From Candidatus Sumerlaeota bacterium (GTDB taxonomy: Bacteria; Sumerlaeota; Sumerlaeia; JADFCT01): a stretch of DNA of 6,531 nt. The notes under the pieces were generated by a model. The model was not told the DNA's origin. It made no database searches and worked only from the letters and a program-made list of their open reading frames with translations. The first letter of the stretch is position 1, and the number at the start of each line of letters is the position of its first letter. A program made the position numbers and the translations under genes. Shown one piece after another: positions 1-6,283 of this stretch. Location of the stretch: positions 1 to 6,531 of the forward strand of contig JAPLSP010000214.1 of NCBI GenBank assembly GCA_026398575.1, given 5' to 3'.

Positions 1-155
1 GCCGCTTTAGCTACGCCAATCTTGTAGATCATGGAAGCAAAAGCGGCAGCAAGCAACCGCACTCCAAATGCTGGCGCCGCTTCTGAGCGCATTGCTTTCG
101 TCCCTTGGGCAAAAATACGTAACCGCTATTTTAAATCAGAACACTGAGTTTGTTT

Positions 156-1922
156 TCAGAACAGCCCCTTAACCTTCCCCGTCGCCGTGTCCACGTCTAT
201 GTTGCGGAAGGCGGGGTCGGAGGCGGTGCCGGGCATCAATTTAATGTCTCCGGCTACGGGGCAGATGAAACCGGCGCCGCGGTAGATGAGGAAGTCGCGC
301 ACGGGGAAGGTCCAGCCGCGCGGACGGCCTTTGACGCCGGGTTCGTGCGAGAGGCTCAGGTGAGTTTTGACCATGCAGGTTCCCAGTTTTTTCATCTCCG
401 GGTCGGCTTCGATTTTTTTTAGTTTGGCCTCGGCGTCCGGTTCGTAGTGGACGCTGCTGGCGCCGTACACGTCGTGGGCGATGCGTTTGATGCGCTCCTT
501 GAGCGGCAGATCGAGGTCGTAGAGGAATTTGAAGGCGTGTTTTTCGCGGCAGGCGTCGAGAACGGCTTCGGCCAGTTCGATGGCGCCTTCGCCGCCTTTG
601 AGCCAATGCTTCGAAACCGCGACGCGCGCGCCGGCGGCCTCGGCCTCGCGGCGGATGATCGCGATCTCCTCGTCCGAATCGGCGCCGAAGTGATTGACGC
701 ATACGACGGGATTGATACCGCTCAGTTTGACGGTGTGGATATGCGCCAGCAGGTTCTCGACGCCTTTTTCCACCATCTTGGGCGATGGCTCGGTATAGGC
801 CTTGTCGAGCGGCTTGCCGGGAACCACCGACGGCCCGCCGCCGTGCATCTTGAGGGCGCGCACCGTGGCGACGATGACCGAGCAATCGGGCGTGAGGCCG
901 CTGCAACGGCATTTGAGGTTCCAGAATTTTTCAAATCCGATATCTGCGCCAAAGCCGCTCTCCGTCACGAGGCAGTCGCTCAGTTTCAAGCCAACGAGAT
1001 CGGCGGCCACGGACGATTGGCCGATGGCGATGTTGGCGAACGGCCCGGCATGAACGAGGACCGGCTGGCCTTCGATGGTTTGCAGGAGGTTGGGATTGAT
1101 CGCGCGCAGCATGAGCGCGGTCATGGCGCCGTCCACCTGCAGATCGCCGGTCGTGACGGGCGCGCCGGATCGGTCGTAGGCCACGACCATCCTGCCGATG
1201 CGCGCGCGCATGTCGGCCAGACTGGTTGAGACGGCCAGGATCGCCATCACTTCGGAGGACACGGTGATCTGAAAGCCGCTTTGCATGACGAAGCCGTCCA
1301 TCTTGCCGCCGAGGCCGATGACGATTTCGCGCAGGGCCTGCGCGCAGAAGTCAATGGTCCAGCCGATGGCGACGTTGCGCGGGTCAATGTTCAGGCGGCG
1401 CAGTTTTTTCTTCGCCAGGAATTCGTCCGTGTTGATGAACTCATGCTGAAGACGGCTGGTGAGGGCGACCATCGCCAGATTGTGCGCGTTGCTGATGGCG
1501 TCAATATCGCCAGTCAGCCCAAGGCTGAACTCCGTCAGCGGGATGCATTGGGCCAGTCCGCCGCCCGCCGCCGAGCCTTTGATGTTGAAGGTCGGCCCAC
1601 CCGAAGGCTGGCGGATGGCGCCGATCGAGCGCAGGCCCAGTTTGCCCAATCCTTCGACCAGGCCGATGGTGGTCGTGGATTTGCCTTCGCCGAGCGGCGT
1701 GGGCGTGATGGCCGTCACCTCGACGTATTTGCCGTTGGGCCGGTCTTTGAGGCGCTCCAGGATACGCGCGAAGTCCAGCTTCGCGACATAGTGCCCGTAG
1801 GGGAAAACTTCTTTATCTTCCACTCCCATCTCGCCGCAGAGCTGAGTGATCGGCTTCATGGTTTCCTCAGCCGCCGCCGCGATCTGCCAGTCTTTCATCA
1901 CCGTCGGGTCCCAATTTGCCAT
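156..1922 (-). CDS. fhs: Formate-tetrahydrofolate ligase (10-formyl-THF synthetase)
   Basis: This cytoplasmic enzyme joins formate to tetrahydrofolate using ATP, giving 10-formyl-THF; it can run in reverse to make ATP when methyl groups are oxidised. The 588-residue product has the usual family length. The P-loop TPLGEGKST lies near residues 75-83, with Lys81. The first family signature ([10 protein letters not shown]) is at about 113-122 and the second ([12 protein letters not shown]) at 351-362. The C-terminal end carries [10 protein letters not shown] at about 556-565 and finishes in KVKGLF, typical of full-length homologues. The frame is open to an ATG at 1961, but I chose the ATG at 1922 (MANWDPTV) because GGAGG sits 8 nt upstream and homologues known to me begin about there. 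No truncation or missing motif is visible. The next gene upstream, the corrinoid protein, ends 240 bp away across a repeat cluster, so co-transcription is uncertain. Identity is very secure; whether the physiological direction is acetogenic, biosynthetic or oxidative cannot be told. Confidence 0.98.
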   Translation of the reverse strand: MANWDPTVMKDWQIAAAAEETMKPITQLCGEMGVEDKEVFPYGHYVAKLDFARILERLKDRPNGKYVEVTAITPTPLGEGKSTTTIGLVEGLGKLGLRSIGAIRQPSGGPTFNIKGSAAGGGLAQCIPLTEFSLGLTGDIDAISNAHNLAMVALTSRLQHEFINTDEFLAKKKLRRLNIDPRNVAIGWTIDFCAQALREIVIGLGGKMDGFVMQSGFQITVSSEVMAILAVSTSLADMRARIGRMVVAYDRSGAPVTTGDLQVDGAMTALMLRAINPNLLQTIEGQPVLVHAGPFANIAIGQSSVAADLVGLKLSDCLVTESGFGADIGFEKFWNLKCRCSGLTPDCSVIVATVRALKMHGGGPSVVPGKPLDKAYTEPSPKMVEKGVENLLAHIHTVKLSGINPVVCVNHFGADSDEEIAIIRREAEAAGARVAVSKHWLKGGEGAIELAEAVLDACREKHAFKFLYDLDLPLKERIKRIAHDVYGASSVHYEPDAEAKLKKIEADPEMKKLGTCMVKTHLSLSHEPGVKGRPRGWTFPVRDFLIYRGAGFICPVAGDIKLMPGTASDPAFRNIDVDTATGKVKGLF

Positions 1923-1930
1923 GCTTGATG

Positions 1931-1935
1931 CCTCC
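1931..1935 (-). promoter_or_regulatory. Ribosome binding site of fhs
   Basis: GGAGG on the minus strand, 8 nt before the ATG at 1922. It decides the start of fhs in favour of this ATG over the in-frame ATG at 1961. Confidence 0.8.
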
Positions 1936-2009
1936 ACGATGGATTCGGAATCAGAAATCAAACATCAACTTTTATGCGATAGGCCAGATGCGATGCGTAT
2001 TCTCAAGCG

Positions 2010-2105
2010 CGATCAGAGTCAGAATGAATTAGAGACAGGATAAATTAGAGACAGGGTGAATTAGAGTCAGGATGGATTAGAGTCAGGATGGATTAGAGAC
2101 AGGAT
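2010..2105. repeat. Tandem array of 16-bp units
   Basis: Six consecutive 16-bp units with consensus gaattagagacaggat, beginning at 2010, 2026, 2042, 2058, 2074 and 2090. The first unit is degenerate (about 13 of 16 matches to its nearest neighbour). The others differ by one to three substitutions, mainly aga-versus-agt and a-versus-g at the unit start. The array has no spacers and is not a CRISPR. It lies in the 239-bp gap between the corrinoid gene and fhs, upstream of fhs, so it would fall in the 5' region of any fhs transcript that starts beyond it. Confidence 0.9.
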
Positions 2106-2135
2106 GAATTCATCCTGTCTCTAATTCATCCTGTC
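2082..2135. repeat. Long inverted repeat centred on GAATTC
   Basis: A 54-bp inverted repeat centred at 2108/2109. The inner 34 bp (2092-2125) is a perfect palindrome, and the outer part continues with two mismatches among the 27 pairs. The left arm is the last units of the 16-bp tandem array; the right arm is the same unit inverted, one full copy at 2112-2127 and half a copy at 2128-2135. It lies 26 bp past the stop codon of the corrinoid gene. It could act as a hairpin at the 3' end of that transcript, but no T-tract follows on the minus strand, so a classical intrinsic terminator is not supported. Confidence 0.9.
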
Positions 2136-2161
2136 GTTATCGTTTCTCCTGCAATGCGCTA

Positions 2162-2881
2162 TCATGACAATCCCTTCTCGCGCTGCTTGGCAGCCAGGCG
2201 CGCGCGCTTTTTCGACGGCGGTTCGGGCGTCGTTTCGGGGCGCGATTGGGGCGGCGCTTCAAGCAAACGCGAAAACAATTCCGCGGCCTGGCTTGCATCG
2301 GGAGCGTAGCCGTCGGCGCCGATTTCATCGGCGAAGGCCTGCGTTGTCGGAGCGCCGCCGATTGCGATCTTCCATCCTTCCGGCCCTTCTTCCTTGATCG
2401 CGGCGACGGCCTCGGCCATGTATCCCATCGTCGTCGTCAGCAGGCACGACATTCCGATGACGCCCGGCTTGCGGGAAGTGGCGGCTTCGAGAAAGCGATC
2501 CACCGTGACGTCCATGCCCAGGTCCGTCACGTCGAATCCGACGCCGCGCGCCATCATCCCCACGAGATTTTTGCCGATGTCATGCAGATCGCCTGCGACC
2601 GTTCCCAGGATCACCACGCCGCGCGGCTCGTGGCCGCTTTTGACCAGATAAGGCTCGAGCAGCCGGAGGGCTTCTTTCATGGCGCGCGACGCGATGATGA
2701 CTTCCGGGACATAAACGCGGTTGCGCTTGAAATCCTCGCCCAGCGCCTTCATACCGGCGATGAGCGCATGATTCAAGATGTCCTCGGCGGCGGCGCCCTC
2801 GCGCAGGGCGGCGTCCACGCGCGCCGCCAGCGCGTCCACCTGGCCCGTCCGCAGCAGAAGGATCAGTTCTTCTTTATTCAT
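2162..2881 (-). CDS. Methyltransferase-type corrinoid (B12-binding) protein
   Basis: This is a cobalamin-binding methyl carrier of the MtaC/MtbC/MttC and O-demethylase corrinoid family. Such proteins accept a methyl group on cobalt from a substrate-specific methyltransferase and pass it to a second methyltransferase, in the cytoplasm. Residues 1-85 form the helical cap domain typical of the family. The Rossmann-like B12 domain spans about 88-208. It includes GDLHDIGKN (97-105), in which His100 is the expected lower cobalt ligand, the serine/threonine stretch MSCLLTTTM (144-152), and IGGAPTT (174-180). The 239-residue product is longer than the usual ~210-220 because of a tail after residue 208 that is rich in proline, then lysine and arginine. 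The ATG at 2881 was chosen over the open-frame ATG at 2932 because GGAGGG lies 6 nt upstream and family proteins start close to this helix. No partner methyltransferase is in the window, so the methyl donor (methanol, methylamine, methoxy-aromatic or other) is unknown. Confidence 0.93.
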   Translation of the reverse strand: MNKEELILLLRTGQVDALAARVDAALREGAAAEDILNHALIAGMKALGEDFKRNRVYVPEVIIASRAMKEALRLLEPYLVKSGHEPRGVVILGTVAGDLHDIGKNLVGMMARGVGFDVTDLGMDVTVDRFLEAATSRKPGVIGMSCLLTTTMGYMAEAVAAIKEEGPEGWKIAIGGAPTTQAFADEIGADGYAPDASQAAELFSRLLEAPPQSRPETTPEPPSKKRARLAAKQREKGLS

Positions 2882-2887
2882 TGCCCG

Positions 2888-2893
2888 CCCTCC
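2888..2893 (-). promoter_or_regulatory. Ribosome binding site of the corrinoid protein gene
   Basis: GGAGGG on the minus strand, 6 nt before the ATG at 2881. It supports that start over the upstream in-frame ATG at 2932. Confidence 0.75.
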
Positions 2894-2989
2894 GTCCGAA
2901 AAGCGTCTCGAATCGCGATTGCTCACGCACACCCTACGCCATCCGAGCGCGCCGATATAGGAAATGATTGCCGAAGCTTGGTATGATCT

Positions 2990-3048
2990 TGTTTTGACAG
3001 AATAATGAAAAACAGAATTATTCTGTTTTTCATTATTCTGTCAAAACA
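2990..3048. repeat. 59-bp perfect palindrome (29-bp arms, one central base)
   Basis: Arms 2990-3018 and 3020-3048 are perfectly complementary around the single base at 3019. Each arm contains two direct copies of an acagaat(a/t)at-like word 15 nt apart (2997 and 3012), so the whole element is two direct plus two inverted words. It is 32 bp past the stop of the glycosyltransferase gene and about 108 bp upstream of the corrinoid gene start. An AT-rich hairpin at the 3' end of the glycosyltransferase mRNA is possible. There is no T-run after the arm on the minus strand, so a canonical terminator is not clear. Confidence 0.95.
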
Positions 3049-3080
3049 GGTATGCAAAATACGAAAAGCATTTAGGCTAG

Positions 3081-4319
3081 CTACTGCTTTTTCCGTTTTG
3101 CGATTGCCTCGATAAATTCCAGCGCGCGGTCGCCCAGGGAATTCCAGTTCAGTTTTTCATCCGCCAGGCGGCGCGAGCGCAGGCCCATCGCATCCCATTC
3201 GCCGCGCCGCGCATGGAGGCGCTCGATGGCCTGGGCCAAACCCTCCGCCGACGGCGCGCCGATTTCCGCAACGTCCGCGCTGCCGATCAGCGGCCGCACG
3301 TCGCCCGCGTCGCAGGCCGCGATGGGACGTCCCGCCGAAAGGTAATCGGTGATTTTATGGGGGAAGCGCTCGGCGTTCAAGCGCCGCGCACTCAACGGCA
3401 ACAGCAGCATGTCGCACGCGCCATACAGCTCGGCGCATTGCGCGAGCGGAAGCCATCCCAGGTAATGAACGCGGCTCCGAATGCCCCGCCGCCGCAGACC
3501 CTCGTCTGATTCCTTGAGCGGCGCGCCCGCGCAGACAAACTGCATCTGCGGCGCGCGGGCCAGAGCGGCTTCCAGCGCGCCCAGCAGCAGGTCTTCATCC
3601 GGATTAAACCCGGCGACGTAGCCCAGCAAGACAGCGTCTTCGGGCAGGCGCAGTTTGTGGCGGCATTCGAGTTTATCGAGCGGACGCACGGCATCGAGGC
3701 TGGCGCCGGAGGGGATGAGAAGCAGCCGTTCGGCGGGAACGCCCAGCTCCAGGGCGCGTTCGCGCAGAGCGGAGCAGATCACTGTGACGCCGTCGGCGTC
3801 GTTGCGGCAGACCGATTCCTCGAGGACGGCCTCGCGCGCGAAGGCGCGCTGCCGCGCCGCTTGAACCTTGAGCGGCAGGCGGCGGAATCCCTCCTCATTC
3901 ATGCAAAGATCGAACAGCCCCTCGGCGCCTCCCCACCGGTCGCACCAGTCATAAATGAACGCCGCGCCATGCAGACGCTTTGCCATCCGCGCCGGGATCG
4001 AGCAATCGAGCTTGTGCGAAAACGACCAGGCCACGTCGAAGCGCCGCGTGAGCGCGATCCACACGCGGCGCGCGATATCCAGCGGCCCGCGCCCTTCCTG
4101 CAGGTCCTGGGCGCCGCTCCAGCGCGGCATTTCATAATAAGTGAGAGAATGTCCCCCGCCGGCAGGGATGCTTTGGCGCGAGGCGCGATAGAGGCGCTCG
4201 CGGTGAACGCAGCAAAAAACCACGTCATGCCCGCGTTCGGCAAAGCGCCGGGCGAATGCGAAGGCGCGATGCCAGGAGCCTCGCTCGGGGAAGTTGTGGT
4301 TCAGGATAAGAAAGCGCAG
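3081..4319 (-). CDS. GT4-type glycosyltransferase (start region irregular)
   Basis: This is probably a cytoplasmic or membrane-associated sugar transferase that uses a nucleotide-sugar donor to build a polysaccharide or glycoconjugate; acceptor and donor are unknown. With the start used here the product is 412 residues, normal for GT4/GT-B enzymes. The N-terminal domain opens with a beta strand and loop (LRFLILNHNFPERGSW, residues 1-16) and ERGHDVVFCC (28-37). The C-terminal domain shows LLGYVAGF (231-238), VHYLGWLP (284-291) and FPHKITDYLSAGRPI (319-333). The last matches the donor-binding motif of the family, with Asp325 where Glu is more usual. A GTG at 4223 would remove the first strand and is unlikely to be the start. 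The frame is open up to a stop at 4368 but contains no ATG, GTG or TTG upstream of 4223. I placed the start at a CTG (4319) preceded by GGAG 8 nt upstream. The alternative is that an ATG at 4333 was put out of frame by a 5-bp duplication. Function class is secure; the 5' end is not. Confidence 0.85.
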   Translation of the reverse strand: MRFLILNHNFPERGSWHRAFAFARRFAERGHDVVFCCVHRERLYRASRQSIPAGGGHSLTYYEMPRWSGAQDLQEGRGPLDIARRVWIALTRRFDVAWSFSHKLDCSIPARMAKRLHGAAFIYDWCDRWGGAEGLFDLCMNEEGFRRLPLKVQAARQRAFAREAVLEESVCRNDADGVTVICSALRERALELGVPAERLLLIPSGASLDAVRPLDKLECRHKLRLPEDAVLLGYVAGFNPDEDLLLGALEAALARAPQMQFVCAGAPLKESDEGLRRRGIRSRVHYLGWLPLAQCAELYGACDMLLLPLSARRLNAERFPHKITDYLSAGRPIAACDAGDVRPLIGSADVAEIGAPSAEGLAQAIERLHARRGEWDAMGLRSRRLADEKLNWNSLGDRALEFIEAIAKRKKQ

Positions 4320-4323
4320 CGCA
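4314..4323. repeat. 5-bp tandem duplication at the glycosyltransferase start
   Basis: The plus-strand word gcgca occurs twice in a row (4314-4318 and 4319-4323). Removing one copy would fuse the out-of-frame ATG at 4333 to the gene body as MEYLRFLILN, a natural GT4 N-terminus. This may be a recent slippage mutation or a two-state switch. Confidence 0.6.
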
Positions 4324-4469
4324 GATACTCCATCCGGAAGAAGACGATCGAGAAGAATAGAATCCGCCTATGCTGGCCGCAGTAGGATATAATGGATCTC
4401 ATAGTTCCTTACAGAAAAACATGATCCCAACTTGGTCATAAAAATTTCCGAGAAAACGATTCCATTCTT

Positions 4470-4559
4470 TATTTATGCTCGCTTGCTCAACATGTGAAAA
4501 CTATCCATCTTTTGGAAATTATTGGCTGTGTGGTTCCGCCCCTGCCGCGTTAAGGTTAG
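4470..4559. repeat. Diverged ~90-bp repeat, left copy
   Basis: This stretch aligns with 4632-4719 in the same orientation at roughly 70% identity by eye with a few small gaps. Shared landmarks are tatttatgc near the start, a ttgctc word, a tggttccg word and a gttag end. It lies in the non-coding region 4368-4737, beyond the 5' end of the glycosyltransferase gene. No open frame of note is seen in it. Confidence 0.75.
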
Positions 4560-4574
4560 TTTTGAAGCGATTGG

Positions 4575-4631
4575 CAGGCAGAATCATTGAGGGCAGAATC
4601 ATAATGATTCTGCCCTCAATGATTCTGCCTG
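4575..4631. repeat. 57-bp perfect palindrome (28-bp arms, one central base)
   Basis: Arms 4575-4602 and 4604-4631 are perfectly complementary around the base at 4603. Each arm holds two direct copies of ggcagaatcat, 15 nt apart (4577 and 4592). The architecture matches the palindrome at 2990-3048 although the sequence differs. It sits between the two ~90-bp direct repeats, abutting the right copy exactly and separated from the left copy by 15 bp. Confidence 0.95.
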
Positions 4632-4719
4632 TATTTATGCGCGTTTGCTCGACAATTGAAAGCCGCCCACCTTTTTGAAAATTTTACCTAAATGGTTCCG
4701 GCTCTGCCGGGTAAGTTAG
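4632..4719. repeat. Diverged ~90-bp repeat, right copy
   Basis: Partner of 4470-4559 in direct orientation. It starts at the base after the palindrome ends and finishes 18 bp before the end of the TPR-like remnant. Together the two copies and the palindrome fill most of this gap, suggesting a small composite element or a duplication that carried the palindrome with it. Confidence 0.75.
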
Positions 4720-4737
4720 AAGAACCATCAATCAGGT

Positions 4738-5070
4738 TTATCGCCTGCGTTTTTGCGGCCGATGGCGGGGGGGATTCTGCGGCTTTTTGACCCCGGCAGG
4801 CTCTGGTTTTGCATCTACGTTCACAGGTCCTCCTATTGCCGCTGCACTTCGTTCTTCAGCATTGCGCGTCACTTTTTTTTCATTGTCGTTATTGCTACCG
4901 TCCGGTTTTCCGCGCTCGCTTGATGCCCCATCCGCCATCGTTTGCGGCAGAACGGTCACAGGCGGGACGCTGTTTATTTCCACCAGTTTCTGCTGCGCGA
5001 CAGCCAGCATATTTCGGACGGCTTCGTCATTCGGATTCAGCCAGGCCCTGCCTGCCCAAGGCCGCCGGCA
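4738..5070 (-). pseudogene. Remnant of a TPR-like protein (C-terminal part)
   Basis: This is an open stretch in the same frame as the adjacent membrane-TPR gene and immediately after its TGA stop (5071-5073). From about 5040 downwards it reads LNPNDEAVRNMLAVAQQKL. That resembles the end of the TPR unit in both neighbouring paralogues (QEPGNEKIKKNLERAREEL and EAPGDESLKNLLASTRLKM). It continues as a polar, low-complexity tail ending in a basic RHRPQKRRR. The first helix of the TPR and the membrane anchor that should precede it are absent. The segment 5041-5070 (CRRPWAGRAW) looks non-coding in this frame. The only ATG (5010) falls inside the TPR helix and has no Shine-Dalgarno site. I infer a third paralogue or a larger TPR protein damaged by deletion or frameshift. 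A separate small gene starting at 5010, or expression as part of the upstream gene, is less likely. Confidence 0.5.
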
Positions 5071-5682
5071 TCACGGCCAGCTATGCACAAACCTGGGAGG
5101 ATTACGGGGACGCGCAGCAGCAGCGCGAGGAGGCTGAGGAGGAACAGGCGTCCTTCTGGCCCTGGCCATGTCCGCATTCGGATTCGGTCTGGCTGCTCTT
5201 GCATCATTGCCTCTGGCGTTGTCTATCGGCGTTCTCAGGTTGCTGGCTGTCACATTGTTTGGATTTGCTTTTGCCGCTGTTTGGGCCAGTTGCGCGGTTT
5301 GAGTCGCGAGTTTGCTATCCAGCTTGACGACCTCCGACGAAGAAGCCGAGGCCGAAGAACATGCCACAGACGTTTGGGTCGGGCTGGTCACGAGCGCGGC
5401 GCTTGGGGTCTCCACCATTTTCAGGCGCGTCGAGGCCAGCAGGTTCTTGAGGGACTCATCTCCCGGCGCCTCGCAATACGCGTTTTCAAGAACCTTCTCC
5501 GCCTCCTTGTACTTTCCCTGTTTGATCAACGCGATGCCTTGATCTTTCAGGTTCTCGCGTGGAGCAGCTTTTGCGAGGAGAGAATCCACATACGATGCAA
5601 TCCACTCGCGATTTTCAACCACATAATACCCCACCACCGCCGTTATCACGAGGAGCACAATACGACTCATTACCACTTTCAT
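5071..5682 (-). CDS. Membrane-anchored single-TPR protein, paralogue 2
   Basis: I do not recognise a named family. The 203-residue product has a short N-terminus, a hydrophobic segment at about 7-23 (probable membrane anchor), and one TPR-like helix pair at about 45-78 (LKDQGIALIKQGKYKEAEKV, then the APGDES turn). A serine/threonine/alanine-rich region follows at about 92-150, and then a proline/arginine/alanine-rich tail. It is a clear paralogue of the gene just upstream, sharing MK, the anchor with VVGY, the GKYKEA motif and the acidic turn. The ATG at 5682 is preferred over a TTG at 5703 because AGGAGG lies 10 nt before it and the resulting N-terminus aligns with the paralogue. It begins 17 bp after the neighbour's stop, so the two are probably one operon. 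The tail after about residue 175 has third-codon positions unlike a GC-rich gene, while another frame there looks more coding-like; the true C-terminus may be disrupted. Role unknown, perhaps protein-protein contact at the membrane. Confidence 0.75.
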   Translation of the reverse strand: MKVVMSRIVLLVITAVVGYYVVENREWIASYVDSLLAKAAPRENLKDQGIALIKQGKYKEAEKVLENAYCEAPGDESLKNLLASTRLKMVETPSAALVTSPTQTSVACSSASASSSEVVKLDSKLATQTAQLAQTAAKANPNNVTASNLRTPIDNARGNDARAARPNPNADMARARRTPVPPQPPRAAAARPRNPPRFVHSWP

Positions 5683-5692
5683 GACAGGCGCG

Positions 5693-5698
5693 CCTCCT
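5693..5698 (-). promoter_or_regulatory. Ribosome binding site of paralogue 2
   Basis: AGGAGG on the minus strand, 10 nt before the ATG at 5682. It sits across the end of the preceding gene (stop at 5700-5702), which fits translational coupling of the two paralogues. Confidence 0.65.
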
Positions 5699-5699
5699 C

Positions 5700-6200
5700 T
5701 CAATTCTTGATGCCTTCCTTCGCCTCCAACGATTCAATCTTTGTCTCAATGTCCAAACGGGCCGGTTGCTCCAAGCCTTCGGCGGTCTTCATGATCTGGT
5801 CCAAGGTCATGTTGTCCTCGTTTTTCCAGCCCGACGCTTTCAGGCGCTCGATCCGCTGAGCGATCCGTTCGCGCAGCTGCGCATCCGTCGGTTTGCCCGC
5901 CGCAGCGGCCGCTGCTGCCGAACTCGCGCCCGCCGCCGGTTTGACTGTGGCGCTCGTTGGGGATTCGCCGCCCGCGGCGGCCAATTCCTCGCGCGCCCTC
6001 TCCAGGTTTTTCTTGATCTTCTCATTGCCCGGTTCCTGCGTCAGCGCGAACTCAAACTGTTCCACCGCCTCTTTGTACTTACCTTCGTTCATCAGCTTTA
6101 CGCCCCGATTATTCAATTCCGAGCGTCCGCGGCTCTGATACGCGAGGTATCCCACCACAGCCACAATCACCACCAAAGCGATTCTCACGGCGATCTTCAT
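5700..6200 (-). CDS. Membrane-anchored single-TPR protein, paralogue 1
   Basis: No named family is recognised. The 166-residue product starts MKIAVRIALVV and has a hydrophobic anchor at about 4-21. One TPR-like helix pair follows at about 29-62 (NRGVKLMNEGKYKEAVEQFE, then the EPGNE turn). A linker at 74-103 includes a run of alanines, and a charged, probably helical C-terminal region spans about 106-164. The single anchor suggests insertion in the inner membrane with the TPR and tail on one face; which face cannot be told. I chose the ATG at 6200 over a TTG at 6206 because it aligns with the start of paralogue 2. Its Shine-Dalgarno site is weak (AGGGG about 10 nt upstream). It is the first gene of the leftward pair and follows a 294-bp gap that holds repeats, so a promoter is expected there, though I see no convincing one. 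A lone TPR is unusual, since these repeats normally stack; partners or oligomerisation may be involved. Confidence 0.82.
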   Translation of the reverse strand: MKIAVRIALVVIVAVVGYLAYQSRGRSELNNRGVKLMNEGKYKEAVEQFEFALTQEPGNEKIKKNLERAREELAAAGGESPTSATVKPAAGASSAAAAAAAGKPTDAQLRERIAQRIERLKASGWKNEDNMTLDQIMKTAEGLEQPARLDIETKIESLEAKEGIKN

Positions 6201-6283
6201 AAACAACCAGCCCCTATCGAATGAATTGCTGGACGTTCTTTAAGCTATTATTGCGCGCCGAACGACAACATGTTGTTGTTCCT

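Noticed and set aside
31..147. Short plus-strand frame of 38 codons left of fhs
   Set aside because: There is no Shine-Dalgarno site and no recognisable motif, and it converges on the end of fhs. A frame of this length is expected by chance.
447..1229. Plus-strand open frames opposite fhs
   Set aside because: They mirror a clearly recognised, full-length ligase on the other strand and have no independent start signals or motifs.
2010..2105. CRISPR array
   Set aside because: The 16-bp units are contiguous, with no unique spacers between them, and the repeat continues in inverted form. It is a simple tandem repeat.
2990..3048. Canonical Rho-independent terminators at the palindromes
   Set aside because: The stems are long and AT-rich or mixed, and no run of T follows them on the minus strand, which is the transcribed direction. 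A role at mRNA ends remains possible but not as standard terminators.
5037..5073. Selenocysteine read-through of the TGA at 5071 in paralogue 2
   Set aside because: The downstream GC-rich segment can form a short stem, but the residues either side of the TGA do not resemble any selenoprotein site and the frame there does not look coding. A frameshift or deletion explains the continuation better.
4942..5859. Long plus-strand open frame (about 305 codons) opposite the TPR genes
   Set aside because: It lies antisense to the two membrane-TPR genes, is rich in Arg, Cys, His and Ser, has no domain pattern, and runs through several unrelated minus-strand segments. It looks like a shadow of GC-rich coding DNA.
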